A stretch of 64,000 nucleotides of DNA from Arachis hypogaea. Taxonomy: Eukaryota > Streptophyta > Magnoliopsida > Fabales > Fabaceae. The notes beneath the pieces are model-generated. The model saw only the letters and a list, made by a program, of their open reading frames with translations. It was not told the DNA's origin and ran no database searches. The stretch spans positions 117,820,445-117,884,444 of the forward strand of contig NC_092053.1 in NCBI RefSeq assembly GCF_003086295.3, in the 5' to 3' direction. Below, in pieces: positions 34,579 to 47,154 of this stretch (position 1 is the stretch's first letter; each line of letters opens with the position of its first letter). Made by a program: the position numbers and the translations under genes.

Positions 34579-35721
34579 CAACACCAAACTTAAATTGTTG
34601 CTTGTCCCCAAGCAACTGAAAACAAAATAGGATAAAAAGAAGAAAATATACTATAAATCCCATAATATCAATGAAGCTTAGTTCAAATTAGATGAGCGGG
34701 GCTAGTAGCTTTTTGCTTCTGAATAGTTTTGGCATCTCACTTTTTCCTTTGAAGTTCAGAATGATTGGCATCTATAGGAACACAGAATTTAGATAGTGTT
34801 ATTGATTCTCCTAGTACAATATGTTGATTCCTGAACACAATTACTTTATGAGTCTTGGCCGTGGCCCTAAGCACTTTATTTTCCAGTATCACCACCGGAT
34901 ACATAAATGCCACAGACACATAACTGGGTGAACCTTTTCAGATTGTGACTTAGCTTTGCTAAAGTCCCCAATTAGAGGTGTCCAGAGTTCTTAAGCACAC
35001 TCTTTTTGCTTTGGATCACGACTTACCACTCAGTCTCAAGCTTTTCACTTGGACCTTCATGCCACAAGCACATGGTTAAGGACAGCTTGATTTAGCCGCT
35101 TAGGCCAGGATTTTATTCCTTTGAGCCCTCCTATCCATTAATGCTCAAAGTCTTGGACCCTTTTTACCCTTGCCTTTTGATTTAAAGGGCTATTGGTTTT
35201 TTTTTCTGCTTGCTTTTTCTTCTCTCTCTCTCTTTTTTTCACAAGCTTTGTTATTCGCTGCTTTTTCTTGCTTCAAGAATCAATTTTTATGATTTTTCAT
35301 ATCATCAATAACATTTCTCTTTTTCCATCATTCTTTCAAGACCCAACAAATTTAACATTCACAACTTCACTATAAAAAATATGCACTGTTCAAACATTCA
35401 TTCAGAAGACAAGAAATATTGCCACCACATCAAAATAATTAAACTAATTTCAAGATAAAATATGAAATTCATATACTTCTTGTTCTTTTGTAATTAGGCA
35501 CATTTTTCATTTAAGAGAGGTGAAAGATTTATGGGACATTCATAGTTTTAAGGCATAGACTCTAATTTTTATTTATTATTTAATAGAAATAATATAAAAT
35601 AGACATAGAAGCAGACAAATAATAATAAAAGAAAGAAAATTAAAGACATAAAGACAAATGACTATAATACTAATACTTATGTACTCTTAAAATAGATAAA
35701 AGGTTATCACAGAGTTAGGAT
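34579..35721 (-). other. Spacer between ORF3 and 3' LTR of Athila copy 2
   Basis: Next to the LTR is the block CAACACCAAACTT..TTGCTTGTCCCCAAGC (plus-strand view), i.e. the AAGTTTGGTGTTG border block. The remainder is non-coding and matches 8835-9490 of copy 1. Confidence 0.7.
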
Positions 35722-36855
35722 TCAACAACCTTTATTTTTGGAGATGGATGCTCCTTCAATTTGTGGGGTGTCTAGTCCCTCAAGGGAGAGTTTCTGGCGC
35801 TTTAGCTCCTGTAGCTCGCGCCCTTGCTTTTCCTGTTCCTTAAGCAGCTTGCAGAGTATGCTATTTTGATTTTGCTGTTCTTCCTTAAGTTGCTCCATAG
35901 CTTCTTGCAGCTTGGTGACAGATGCTTCTAGGCGGGTCCAATAGTCAATTTGAGGGATTTCTGGGAGGAACTCCTGCGCCCTCCTTTTAATGGAGTTATC
36001 TTGCACTTGTTGTCCTTCCATTGACTTCTTGGTGATTGGGTGTTCGACTAGGATGAATTCATCTACTTCCATCTTCACTCCAGCATCTTTACACAGCAGA
36101 GAGATTAAGCTTGGGTAAGCCAATTTGGCTTCAGTGGAGTTCTTATTTGCAATTGTGTAAATTTCACAAGAAATCAGATGATGAATCTCCACTTTGTTTC
36201 CTAGCATAATACAATGAATCATCACTGCTCTTTTGACAGTGACCTCAGAGCGGTTGCTAGTGGGCAGTATAGAACGCCCAATGAAGTCCAACCAGCCCCT
36301 TGCGACTGGTTTGAGATCTCCTCTCTTGAGTTGGTTTGGGACACCTTTTGAGTTGGTTATCCACTTAGTTCCAAGGAGGCATATGTCCTCTAGAACTTGG
36401 TCCAACCCCTTATCTACTCTCACCATTCTCCTATTAAAGGATTCTGGATCATCTTGTAGTTGAGGCAGTTTGAAGACCTCTCTTATTTTGTCCAGGTGGA
36501 AGTAAATAATCCTTCCTCTGACCATAGTTCGAAAGGTATGAAAGGCGGTTTCAGTTATTCTCTGCTTATCTGTCAGCCACAGATTTGAGTAAAATTTCTG
36601 AACCATGTTTCTTCCCACCTTTGTCTTAGGATTAGCTAGAATTTCCCATCCTCTGTTTCGAATCTGCTCTTGGATCTCCGGATATTCGTCTTCTTTCAGA
36701 TCGAATTTAACTTCCGGGATCACTGACCTCAGACCCATTATTTTGTGGTAATGGTCTGCATGTTCTTTGGTTAAGAACCTCTCTTGATTCCAAAGACTCT
36801 TTGGAGTATTCTCTTTCTTGCCTCTTAAATTGGTTTGTTTTTCCTTAGGAGCCAT
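35722..36855 (-). CDS. Athila ORF3, full length (plant transposon protein type)
   Basis: The 377-residue frame has no stop or frameshift. I chose ATG 36855 because it begins MAPKEKQTNLRGKKE and equals the start in copy 1; the frame remains open upstream, but that is leader sequence. The N-terminal two thirds contain KIMGLRSVIPEVKFDLKEDE, VGRNMVQKFYSNLW, VRGRIIYFHLDKIREVFKLP and ARGWLDFIGRSILPTSNRSE, consistent with the plant transposon protein domain. The C-terminal 100 residues are a predicted coiled coil (LEASVTKLQEAMEQLKEEQ..LCKLLKEQEKQGRELQELKRQ). I see no membrane segment that would support an envelope role. Function unknown. The palindrome array and the AAGTTTGGTGT block lie upstream. 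Confidence 0.85.
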   Translation of the reverse strand: MAPKEKQTNLRGKKENTPKSLWNQERFLTKEHADHYHKIMGLRSVIPEVKFDLKEDEYPEIQEQIRNRGWEILANPKTKVGRNMVQKFYSNLWLTDKQRITETAFHTFRTMVRGRIIYFHLDKIREVFKLPQLQDDPESFNRRMVRVDKGLDQVLEDICLLGTKWITNSKGVPNQLKRGDLKPVARGWLDFIGRSILPTSNRSEVTVKRAVMIHCIMLGNKVEIHHLISCEIYTIANKNSTEAKLAYPSLISLLCKDAGVKMEVDEFILVEHPITKKSMEGQQVQDNSIKRRAQEFLPEIPQIDYWTRLEASVTKLQEAMEQLKEEQQNQNSILCKLLKEQEKQGRELQELKRQKLSLEGLDTPQIEGASISKNKGC

Positions 36856-37399
36856 GATCTTAATGAGTCTTAGCTTGGTGATCATGGAAAAACACACCAA
36901 ACTTAGAGGTTTGCTTGCCCTCAAGCAAAAGAAAGGAAATGAGAGAGATAGGAGGACAGTCAAATTCGAATGATGGAGAGATGGGGATGGCCGAATGTGT
37001 ATTTATAAGTGGAGGGGAGGGATTTCGAAAATTTGAAAAAGATATGATATAAAGATATGATTGGTGAAAAAAATAGAATCATGATATGAAAAAGATGAGA
37101 TTTTTAAAATGGAAAAGATATAAAGGAGTTAAAACTGAAAATTTGTTGATGCATCTAAGAATTAAAAGATGATATGATGAGTTGGAAAAGATTTGGAAAG
37201 AAATTGAGAAGATAATTGAGTTTTTGAAGAAGATTTGGAAAGGATTTGAAAGAAAATTGAAAAGGAATTTAGAAAATTATTGAATTTTTGAAAATTGAAG
37301 GTTAATAATGAAAATTTGTAACATGTTTATGCAGAAAATTATGAATCAAAACATGAAAGTTTGAAAAATTTTGAAGTGAAAAACAAAATCTTCTCTCCC

Positions 37400-37605
37400 T
37401 ACCTTTCTGGCGTTAAACGCCCAGAATGGTATCCATTCTGGCGTTTAACGCCCATATATTAGCCATTGTGGGTGTTTAACGCCCAGCCAGGTACCCTGGC
37501 TGGCGTTAAACGCCAGAAATCTTTTGTCACTGGGCGTTTTTCTGAACGCCCAGGATGCTGCAATTTTGGCGTTAAACGCCCAAAATACCCCCTTACTGGC
37601 GTTTT
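37400..37605 (-). repeat. Post-pol palindrome array of Athila copy 2
   Basis: Seven units begin at 37408, 37439, 37470, 37501, 37532, 37567 and 37597, so the step is 31 bp with one of 35 and one of 30. It is the counterpart of 7465-7790 and is shorter by about three units. The region 36964-37399 is A/T-rich with nothing seen. Confidence 0.9.
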
Positions 37606-37849
37606 CTTGCTAGTGAGCTCTTTTTCTCTGCTTTTTGCGCTTAATCCTTCTGTAACTCTGTGAATTCTTGCAATTTGATTATTAACCTTGAAGACAATTT
37701 ATATCAAACTCCTATAAATATTATTTAAATAACAAATAACTTGCTAATGGTTGGGTTACCTCCCAGCAAGCGCTTCTTTATTGTCTTTAGCTGGACCTTT
37801 ACTGAGCTTTAGTCTAGTCTCAGTTTTGAGCATTCTTGCTCAAAATTGC

Positions 37850-39209
37850 TATCAAGATAATGTTTGATTCTCTGTCCATTAACAATGAATTTTTTGTCAG
37901 AGTCAATATCCTGAAGCTCAACATATCCATATGTGACACACTTGTAATCACATATGGTCCCCTCCACTGGGATTTTAATTTCTCGGGAAATAATCTGAGC
38001 CTAGAGTTAAACAGCAGAACCTTCTGTCCTAGCTCAAAGACTCTAGATGACAGTTTCTTGTCATGCCACCTTTTTGCTTTTTCCTTTTAAATTTTTGCAT
38101 TTTCAAAAGCATTGAGTCTGAATTCCTTTAGCTCATTCAGCTGGAGCAATCTTTTCTCTCCAGCTACTTAGCATCCAGGTTTAGGAATCTGGTTGCCAGT
38201 AGGCCTTATGTTCCAGTTCCACAGGCAGATGACAGGCCTTGCCATACACAAGCTGGTATGGAGGGGTTCCTATAGGAGTCTTGAATGCTGTTCTGTATGC
38301 CCACAGAGCATCATCCAAGCTTTTTGCCCAATCCCTTCTATGGGCAATTACAGTCCGTTTCAGGATTCTTTTTAGTTCTCTATTAGAGACTTCAGCCTGT
38401 CTATTTGTCTGTGGATGATATAGAGTTGCTACTTTGTGGCTAATTTCATATCGGACCATAGCAGAGTAAAGCTGTTTATTGCAGAAATGAGTGCCCCCGT
38501 CACTGATTAGTACTCTGGGGACACCAAATCTACTGAAGATATATTTCTGGAAGAACTTCAGCACTGTCTTAGTATCATTAGTGGGTGTGGCAATTGCTTC
38601 TACCCATTTAGATACATAGTCTACTGTCACCAGAATGTAAGTGTTTGAGTATGATGGTGGGAAAGGATCCATGAAGTCAATACCCCATACATCAAAGAAC
38701 TCAATCTCTAAGATCCCTTGTTGAGGCATGGCATAACCATGAGGCAAGTTAACAGCTCTCTGGCAACTGTCACAATTACGCACAAACTCTTGGGCACCTC
38801 TATAGAGAGTAGGCTAGTAGAAGCCACATTGGAGGACCTTAGTGGCTGTTCGCTCACCTCCGAAATGTCCTCCATACTGTGATCCATGGCAATGCCATAG
38901 GATCTTCTGTGCCTCTTCTCTAGACACGCATCTGTGGATCATTCCGTCTGCACATCTCTTAAAGAGATATGGTTCATCCCATAAGTAGTACTTTGCATCA
39001 GAAATTAGTTTTTTCGTTTGCTGCCTGCTGTACTCCTTGGGTATGAACCTCACAGCTTTATAATTTGTAATTTCTGCAAACCATGGTGCTTTCTGAATGG
39101 TGAAGAGTTGCTCATCCGGAAAGTTCTCAGAGATCTCAGTAGGAAGGAGGGACGCCCCTGCTACTGGTTCTATCCGGGACAGGTGATCAGCTACCTGGTT
39201 CTCTGTCCC
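37850..39209 (-). pseudogene. Athila copy 2 integrase, broken
   Basis: On the minus strand [60 protein letters not shown] and [17 protein letters not shown] show the zinc module and the DDE core. A stop at 38814-38816 follows QCGFY, and a frameshift lies near 38180. The C-terminal module is readable in another frame at 37850-38050. Confidence 0.88.
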
Positions 39210-40264
39210 TTTTCTGTCTCTTATTTCTATATCAAACTCTTGCAGAAGCAGCACCCATCTTATGAGCCTGGATTTTGAATCCTGCTTTGTGAGTAGATAT
39301 TTAAGAGCAACATGGTCAGTATACACAATCACTTTTGAACCTACTAAATAGGATCTAAACTTGTCAATGGCATAAACCACTACAAGCAACTCTTTTTCTG
39401 TGGTTGTGTAATTTTTCTGTGCGTCATTTAGAACACGGCTGGCATAGTAAATGACGTGCAAAAGCTTGTTATGCCTCTGTCCTAATACTGCACCAATAGC
39501 ATGGTCACTGGCATCACACATTAATTCGAATGGTAATGTCCAGTCTAGTGCAGAAATGACAGGTACTGTGACCAACTTAGCCTTCAGAGTCTCAAAGGCC
39601 TGCAAACACTCTATGTCAAAGACAAATGGTGTATCAGCAGTTAGCAGATTACTCAGAGGTTTTGCAATTTTTGAAAAATCTTTTATAAACCTCCTATAGA
39701 ATCCTGCGTGTCCCAGAAAGCTTCTAATTGCCTTAACATTGGCAGGTGGTGGTAACTTTTTAATTACCTCTACCTTAGCTTGATCCACCTCTATTCCCTT
39801 GTTTGAAATTTTGTGCCCAAGGACAATTCCTTCAGTCACCATAAAGTGACATTTTTTCCAGTTTAAAACCAGGTTAGTCTCTTGGCACCTTTTCAGAACA
39901 AGTGCTAGATGGTCAAGACAGGAGCTGAATGAGTCTCCAAATACTGAGAAGTCATCCATGAAGACTTCCAGAATTTCTCTACCATATCAGAGAAGATAGA
40001 GAGCATGCACCTCTGAAAGGTTGCAGGTGCGTTGCACAGACCAAAAGGCATCCTTCTGTAGGCAAATACTCTAGATGGACATGTGAATGCTGTTTTCTCT
40101 TGGTCCTGAGGATCCACTGTAATTTGGTTGTAACCTGAATAGCCATCCAAAAAGCAGTAGTATTCATGGCCTGCTAGTCTCTCTAGCATTTGGTCTATGA
40201 ATGGTAAAGAAAAACGATCCTTTCTGGTGGCTGTATTGAGTCTTCTGTAGTCAATACACATACG
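39210..40264 (-). pseudogene. Athila copy 2 reverse transcriptase and RNase H, broken
   Basis: MCIDYRRLNTATRKD, RRMPFGLCNAPATFQRCM and, in another frame, MDDFSVFG give the RT catalytic region. [26 protein letters not shown] and [12 protein letters not shown] give RNase H. A frameshift near 39960 splits RT, and a stop precedes CIDYRRLN. From the palm to the end of RNase H the frame is open. Confidence 0.88.
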
Positions 40265-42874
40265 CTACCCTGTAACTGTTCTTGTAGGAACCAGTTCATT
40301 CTTCTTGTTATGAACTAATGTCATGCCTCCCTTCTTGGGGACAACTTGGACAGGGCTCACCCAAGGGCTATCAGAAATAGGATAAATAATCCCAGCCTCT
40401 AGTAACTTAGTGACCTCTTTCTGCACCACCTCCTTCATGGCTGGGTTTAGCCGCCTCTGTGGTTGAACCACTGGCTTAGCATCATCCTCCAATAGGATCT
40501 TGTGCATGCATCTTGCTAGGCTAATGCCCTTAAGATCACTTATGGACCACCCAAGAGCTGTCTTGTGTGTCCTTAGCACTTGAATTAGTGTTTTCTCTTC
40601 CTGTGGATTTAAAGCAGAGCTTATGATCACTGGAAAAGTGTCACCCTCTCCCAGAAATGCATATTTTATGGATGGTGGTAGTGGTTTGAGCTCGGGTTTA
40701 GGAGGCTTGTCCTCTTCCTGAGGAGTTTTCAGAGGTTCTTTCATTTTCTCTGATTCCTCCAGATCAGGCTGGACATCTTTAAAAATGTCCTCTAACTCTA
40801 ATTCGAGACTCTCAGTCATATTGATCTCTTCTACCAAAGAGTCAATAATATCAGCGCTCATGCAGTCATTTGATGTGTTTGGATGCTACATAGCTTTGAC
40901 AGCATTTAACTTGAACTCATCCTCATTGACTCTCAGGGTCACTTCCCCTTTTTGTACATCAATAAAAGTTCATCCAGTTACTAGGAAAGGTCTTCCTAGA
41001 ATGAGAGTTGCATTCTTGTGCTCCTCTATTTCCAGCACTACAAAGTCAGTGGGAAAGGCAAATGGCCCAACCTTGACAATCATGTCCTCAATTATGCATG
41101 ATGGATATTTAATGGAGCCATCAGCAAGTTAGAGGCATATTCGGGTTGGTTTGACTTCTTCAGTCAAGCCAAGCTTTCTAATAGTGGATGCAAGTATTAG
41201 GTTGATACTTGCCCCAAGATCACATAGAGCTGTCTTGGTACAAGCACCCTCTAATGTGCATGGTATCATAAAGCTTCCGGGATCTTTAAGCTTCTCTGGT
41301 AAGCTTTTCAGAATGATTGCACTGCATTCGTCAGTGAGAAAAACTTTTTCAGTTTCTCTCCAATCCTTCTTATGACTTAAGATCTCTTTCATGAACTTAG
41401 CATAAGAGGGTATTTGCTCAAGTGCCTCTGCAAACGGGATCTTTATTTCAAGAGTCCTGAGGTAGTTTGCAAAGCGGGCAAATTATTTATCCTGTTCCGC
41501 TTGGCGGAGTTTCTGAGGATAAGGCATCTTGGCTTTGTATTCCTCAACCTTAGTTGCTGCATGTTTATTTCCTACAGAGGCAGGTTGAGAAGCCTTCTTA
41601 GGAGGGTTACAATCAGCACTTGTAGGTGTCTGATCCCTCACTGGCATTTGAACACCAGGAGTAGAGGTTGGATGGGCGTTTAACGCCAATTTTCCACCCT
41701 TTTCTGGTGTTTGAACGCCAGAACTGGGCAAGGAATGGGCGTTTAACGCCAACTTTTCTCCTTTTTTTGGCATTTAAACGCCAGAAGTGGGCATCCACTG
41801 GGCGTTTGACGCCAATTTTTCACCCTTTTCTGGTGTTTGAACGCCAGAATTATTCCTTTCTTGGCTCTTGCTGTCCTCAGAGGGATTTTGGACATTGGTT
41901 TGGTCATCATCTGTCAGTTGTTCCTTTCTTGGCTTTCTGCTACTTTGAGCTGAATTATTCAATGTCTTCCCGCTCCTTAGTTGAACAGCTTGGCATTCTT
42001 CTGTTATCTGTTTAGATAGCTGCTGTCTTGTCTGATTCAATTGTGCTTCCATATTCTTGTTAGTATTTTTAGTGTCTTGGAGCATCTCTTTAAATTCTGC
42101 TAATTATTTTGTCATAAGGAGCAATTGCTGATTAAGTTCAACAATTTGTTCTTGAGGATTAGGATCAGTAGTTATTGCCCTAGCCTCTTCTTTTATGGAG
42201 GACTCACTGCTTGAGAACAGATGTTGATTTATAGCAACCGTATCTATGAGTTCTTGAGCCTCTTCAATCGTCTTTCTCATGTGTATAGATCCACCAGCTG
42301 AGTAGTCTAGAGACATCTGGGCTCTTTCTGTAAGCCTGTAATAGAAGATGTCTAGCTGCACCCACTCTAAAAATATTTCGGAGGGGCATTTTCTCAGCAT
42401 CCATCTGTACCTCTCCCAGGCATTATAAAGGGATTCATTATCCTCTTGTTTAAAGCCCTGGATGTCCAGCCTTAGCTGTGTCATCCTCTTTGGAGGGAAA
42501 AATTGATTCAGGAATTTGTCTGATAACTGTTTCTATGTTCTTATGCTTGCTGTGGGTTGGTTACTCAACCACCTTTTAGCTTGATCTTTTACAGCAAATA
42601 AAAATAGTATTAATCTGTAGACATCCTGATCTATATCCTTATTATATACGGTGTCAGCAATTTGTAAAAACTATGCCAGAAACTCAGTAGGTTCTTTCTG
42701 TGGAAGACCGGAATACTGGCAATTTTGCTGCACCATGATAATGAGCTGAGGGTTTAGCTCAAAACTGCTGGCTCTTATGGGGGGTATGCAGATACTACTC
42801 CCATATGTAGCAGTAGTGGGATTAGCATATGACCCCAGAGTCCTTCTAGACTGTTCATTTCCACTTAGATACAT
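40265..42874 (-). pseudogene. Athila copy 2 gag, linker and protease, broken
   Basis: Gag starts at ATG 42874 (YLSGNEQSRRTLGSYANP) and is stopped after KEPTEFLA, then readable again from about 42484 (QLRLDIQGFKQEDNESLYNA). The linker carries the palindrome array on the plus-strand positions 41642, 41674, 41705, 41737, 41768, 41800 and 41831 (steps 31-32). The protease motif LCDLGASINLIL lies near 41200-41240. At least five stops or shifts separate the pieces. The last one (SWVSP-type RT start, 40265-40861) ends just before CIDYRRLN. Confidence 0.88.
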
Positions 42875-43725
42875 GATGGAGAAAGGGAGATGACGTGGAT
42901 TGCAAATAAAATATACTTTTGTTGTTTTTTTTTAAATACCGAAAATAAAATAAAGTAAAATAAATGCAAAACTAAATATAAATTCAAAAATTAGAAAAAT
43001 AAATAAAGGAAAATAGAAAACTAAAATAATTAATTAATTAAAAAGATTTGAAAAAGGTGTGATTTTAAACTTTGAGATTAGAAAAGATAAGATAAGGTTT
43101 TGAAAAAGATATGAATTTTTTAAAAAAACTGATTTGAATTTTGAAATTTTAAAAACTAAGATATGATAAAATAAAAATTTTAAGATAGAAATCTGAATTT
43201 TTAAAAATAGAATCCAAAAATTCAATTAAAATAAGGAGAAAATATATTTTTGAGTTTAATGAGGAAAGAGAAAAACAACAAAATGACACCAAACTTAGAA
43301 ATCTTAGATCAAAACAAAGAGAACAAACAGAAAAACTTTGAATGTCAAGATGAACACCAAAAATACTTTGAAGATCAAGATGAACACTAAGAACAAATTT
43401 TTGAAGAATTTTTAAGTAAATAAAAGCACAAGAGACACCAAACTTAAAATTTTTAGAAAACCAAACATAAATTTTCGAAAATTCAAAGAAAAACACAAAG
43501 AAGACCCCAAACTTAGAATTTTTTTTTTTAAAAATCCAGAAAGAACTAAGAACATGCAAATTCGAAAAATTGAAGGAAAATAAAAGCATGCAATTGACAC
43601 CAAACTTAAAATATAAAACTAAACTCAAATAAAAGACTCAAATTTAGTGACTCTAAACCAAAAAAAAATAAATTATTCATAATCTAAGCAACAAAATAAA
43701 CCGTCAGTTGTCCAAACTCGAACAA
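42875..43725 (-). other. Leader of Athila copy 2
   Basis: AT-rich and without a gene. ACACCAAACTT (the inverse of AAGTTTGGTGT) recurs at about 43286, 43436 and 43595, with a one-base variant at 43505. Confidence 0.7.
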
Positions 43726-43743
43726 TCCCCGACAACGGCACTA
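43726..43743 (-). other. Decayed tRNA-Asp primer-binding site
   Basis: On the minus strand it reads TAGTGCCGTTGTCGGGGA. It differs from the site of copy 1 at three positions, all transitions of the C to T or G to A type. Confidence 0.85.
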
Positions 43744-43749
43744 AAAACT

Positions 43750-45274
43750 TGGTGCACAAAATCACAATCACACTTTTTCAATTCCGCACAACTAACCAGC
43801 AAGTGCACTGGGTCGTCCAAGAAATACCTTATGTGAGTAAGGTCGATCCCACAGAGATTGTCAGCTTGAAGCAAGCTATGGTTATCTTGTAATTCTTATG
43901 AGTAATGATTCTTAGTTTTAATTGCAAAAAGTAAAAGAACATGAAATAAATACTTGTTATGCAGTAATGGAGAACAGGTTGAGGTTTTGGAGATGCTCTG
44001 TCTTCTGAATCTCTGCTTTCCTACTGTCTTCTTCCTCACGCATGCAAGGCTCCTTCCATGGCAAGCTGTATGTTGGTGGATCACTGTTGTCAATGGCTAC
44101 CATCCATCATCTCAGTGAAAATGGTCCAAATGCGATGTCACCGCATGGATAATCATCTGTCGGTTCTCACTCATGTTGGAATAAGATCCATTGATTCTTT
44201 TGCGTCTGTCATTACGTCCAGCACTCGCAAGTTTGAAGCTCGTCACAGTCATCCCATCCCAGATCCTACTCGGAATACCACAGACAAGGTTTAGACTTTC
44301 CGGATCTCAAGAATGGCCGCCAATAATTCTAGCCTATACCATGAAGGTTCTAATCTTAGATTAGAAACCCGAGATATGCACTCAAGCTATTGTAGATAGA
44401 ACGGAGGTGGTTGTCAAGTACACGTTCATAGGTGAGAATGATGATGAGTGTCACGGATCATCACATTCATCAAGTTGAAGTGCGAGTGAATATCTTAGAA
44501 TAGAAACAAGCGTGATTGAATGGAAAACAGTAGTAATTGCATTAATCCATCGAAACACAGCAGAGCTCCTCACCCCCAACCATGGGGTTTAGAGACTCAT
44601 GCCATAGAGAATATAAGTTCTGATGTAAAATGTCATGAGGTGCAAGATGAATCACTAAAAGTAGTTTTTATAATAAACTAGTGACCTAGGGTTACAGAAA
44701 ATGAGTAAGCTAGAATAGTTAGTGTAGAAATCCACTTCCGGGGCCCACTTGGTGTGTGCTTGGGCAGAGCATTGAATCTTTCACATGTAGAGACTTTTCT
44801 TGGAGTTAAACGCCAGCTTTTGTGCCAGTTTGGGCGTTTAACTCCAGCTTTCATGCCAGTTCTGGCGTTTAACGCCAGAATAGGGTAGAAAGTTGGCGTT
44901 AAAACGCCAGTTTACGTCATCAAAACTCGGGCAAAGTATGGACTATTATATATTGATGGAAAGCCCAAGATGTCTACTTTTCAACGCAATTAAGAGAGCG
45001 TCAATTGGGCTTCTGTAGCTCGAGAAAATCTATTTCGAGTTCAGAAGGGTCAAAATCCAACAGCATCTACAGTCTTTCTTCGGCCTCTAAATCAGATTTT
45101 TGCTCAGGTCCCTCAATTTCAGCCAGAAAATACCTGAAATCACAGAAAAATACACAAACTCATAGTGAAGTCCAGGAATGTGATTTTTGAATAAAAACTA
45201 GTAAAAACATAATAAAAACTAACTAAAATATACTAAAAACAATGCCAAAAAGCGTATAAATTATCCGCTCATCA
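43750..45274 (-). repeat. 5' LTR of Athila copy 2
   Basis: 1525 bp, from TGATGAGCGGATAATTTATA (at 45274) to TTTTGTGCACCA (at 43750). Palindrome units begin at 44801, 44832, 44863 and 44894, exactly 31 bp apart. Confidence 0.95.
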
Positions 45275-46204
45275 GGTGTTGAGTTATTGTGTTTGAATAT
45301 GATAATTGTGGCTTAAGTAGTGTGTATGTGAATATTGAAGCTTGATTGTGGTTTTGGAAAGTTTGAAAAGGGCTTTGGTGTGATAAAAATCTGTTCTTGG
45401 AGGTGTTAAGACCTTGAGAGCTTGTGGAAAAGTGATTTGGAAGTGCTCCGGGTTAAGCGGGAAAATCAGCTAAAGTATGGTCTCGATTTCCTGTAACTAA
45501 AATGTAATGTGGTGTGAAAACTTAGGCTAGAGACCCTAAAAGATAGATTTTGAATGGTTGATGTTATTGAATGGTTGAGATAAATTATGTGGTTAAGTAT
45601 GTGATTATGAATATTGATGTATTGATAGTGTGATGCATGAGAGATATGCATATTTTGATATATGATTAATGATTGATTGAGGTTGAATTGTGGGTGAAGC
45701 CATATTTATGGTGAGGGTAATCTTGATTGTGGGTATTGATGGTTGATTGGAAATGGTATTATTGGGAATTGGGATGAGAAAATATGTATAATATGATATT
45801 GTGCTTGAAGTTGATTTACTTGGTTGAGATTGGTTAAAATGATGGATTGGTGGGTTATGATTTGATGAAAATGTTAATGTATGAGTTAAGGAGGATTGAA
45901 GTTGATTTTTGGTATGTTTTGGTTGATTTTACAAAGGGTTGGAATTGGTTGTTTTGAAAATGGCACTTTGTGTTTTGTATGAAAATGTGATTTTTGGGCA
46001 TACTTTGACGGAGCATATCTTGGACTCCGGATCCCCGTTTTGTACCAAACTTATTTAGAAATGAAATTGGATCCGGGATGTCTATTCCGTTCGAAGAACG
46101 GGTGAAAAAATGATTTGAAACGAAGAAGTTATGCCCGTCGAAAGATTGGGATTTGAAACTGTGAATTCTGTAGCTTTTTAACTTAGTAAAATTTTTGGTA
46201 GAAC

Positions 46205-46450
46205 GCACTCCCCCGCGTAGGTGTGACCGATGCACACGCGTCGTTTTCAAATATTCACTACCCACGCGTGCGCGTGGCCCACACATACGCGTTGATGAGC
46301 TAAATCAGTTGCCCAGCCAAAATTCCCGAGAGTTGTGCTGGTTTTGTGCTTGGGGTACAAAATGCACCCATGCGTACGCGTGGCTGACGTATAGGCGTCA
46401 CTTGATTTTCTCCCATCCACGCGTGCGCGTGGGCGACGTGCACGCGTGAG
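46205..46450 (+). repeat. Paired ACGCGT palindromes in chromovirus-like LTR C
   Basis: Motifs such as CACGCGTGCGCGTG and CATGCGTACGCGTGG come in pairs about 17 bp apart. The segment GAGAGTTGTGCTGGTTTTGTG (46330-46350) between them resembles the unit of the Tat B tandem repeat (19530 onward). Confidence 0.8.
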
Positions 46451-47154
46451 CCTGATTTCATCCCAAAGTTGATTTTTGAGTTTTCAAAGCCAAATTTCAG
46501 ACTTCTAAGCCTTCGATCTCACCCCTTATGTCTTAAATCATTATGATAAGCCTAGCAATGGGAAAAGGCTAGGAAATGTGATAACTTGTGAATGAAGAAA
46601 GGAGAGAATTATTGATTAATAATGATCAAAGATCATTGTATGAGATACAGAGGATGGTGGTGGAAGTGCTTTATATGCCATGAGCCGAAGGGCTGTATTT
46701 GTTAATGAAGTGGCTGGTTATGGATTATATTATGAGTCGAATGGCTGATATATTGTCGAGTTATGGCTGAGCTATTATGAATTATGGCTGAGTATGATTG
46801 CATATATGCATATTGAATGAAATGTGATTGTTGCACTTCCACTATCTGAGATACGAGTTTCCCTGGGAGAAAGCAGTGGCTAGCCACCATGTACTCCTGG
46901 TGGAGACTCGATACTCTGCTGACCCTATGTCGTAAGTATGGCCGAACACTGTGAAAGTTCCGGATGAGCTCGCCCCCGTGAATATACACCAGTGAGGGTG
47001 TTGGATATGAATTATGATTTATGATTGAGTATAACTCGAGTTGGGGATGCATGACAGAGGGACAGTCCAATGGTTAGCTACCAAGACTTGTCGGGTTGGC
47101 TTTATAACTGATAGGTGAGACTCATCAGCTATTAGGACAGGCATACATCATATG

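Larger units (their letters stand above)
33031..45274 (-). mobile_element. Athila-lineage retrotransposon, copy 2 (complete, inverted)
   Basis: It is 12,244 bp with both LTRs and flanked by GGTGT (33026-33030 and 45275-45279). On the minus strand the order is LTR, primer site, leader, gag, protease, RT, RNase H, integrase, palindrome array, ORF3, LTR. It is closely related to copy 1 but has more stops in gag-pol, while ORF3 is full length. Confidence 0.95.

Noticed and set aside
36856..36963. Hydrophobic N-terminal extension of ORF3 that looks like a signal peptide, suggesting an envelope protein
   Set aside because: It lies before the ATG conserved in copy 1, the matching DNA there is untranslated leader, and no membrane segment or glycoprotein pattern is seen in the ORF.
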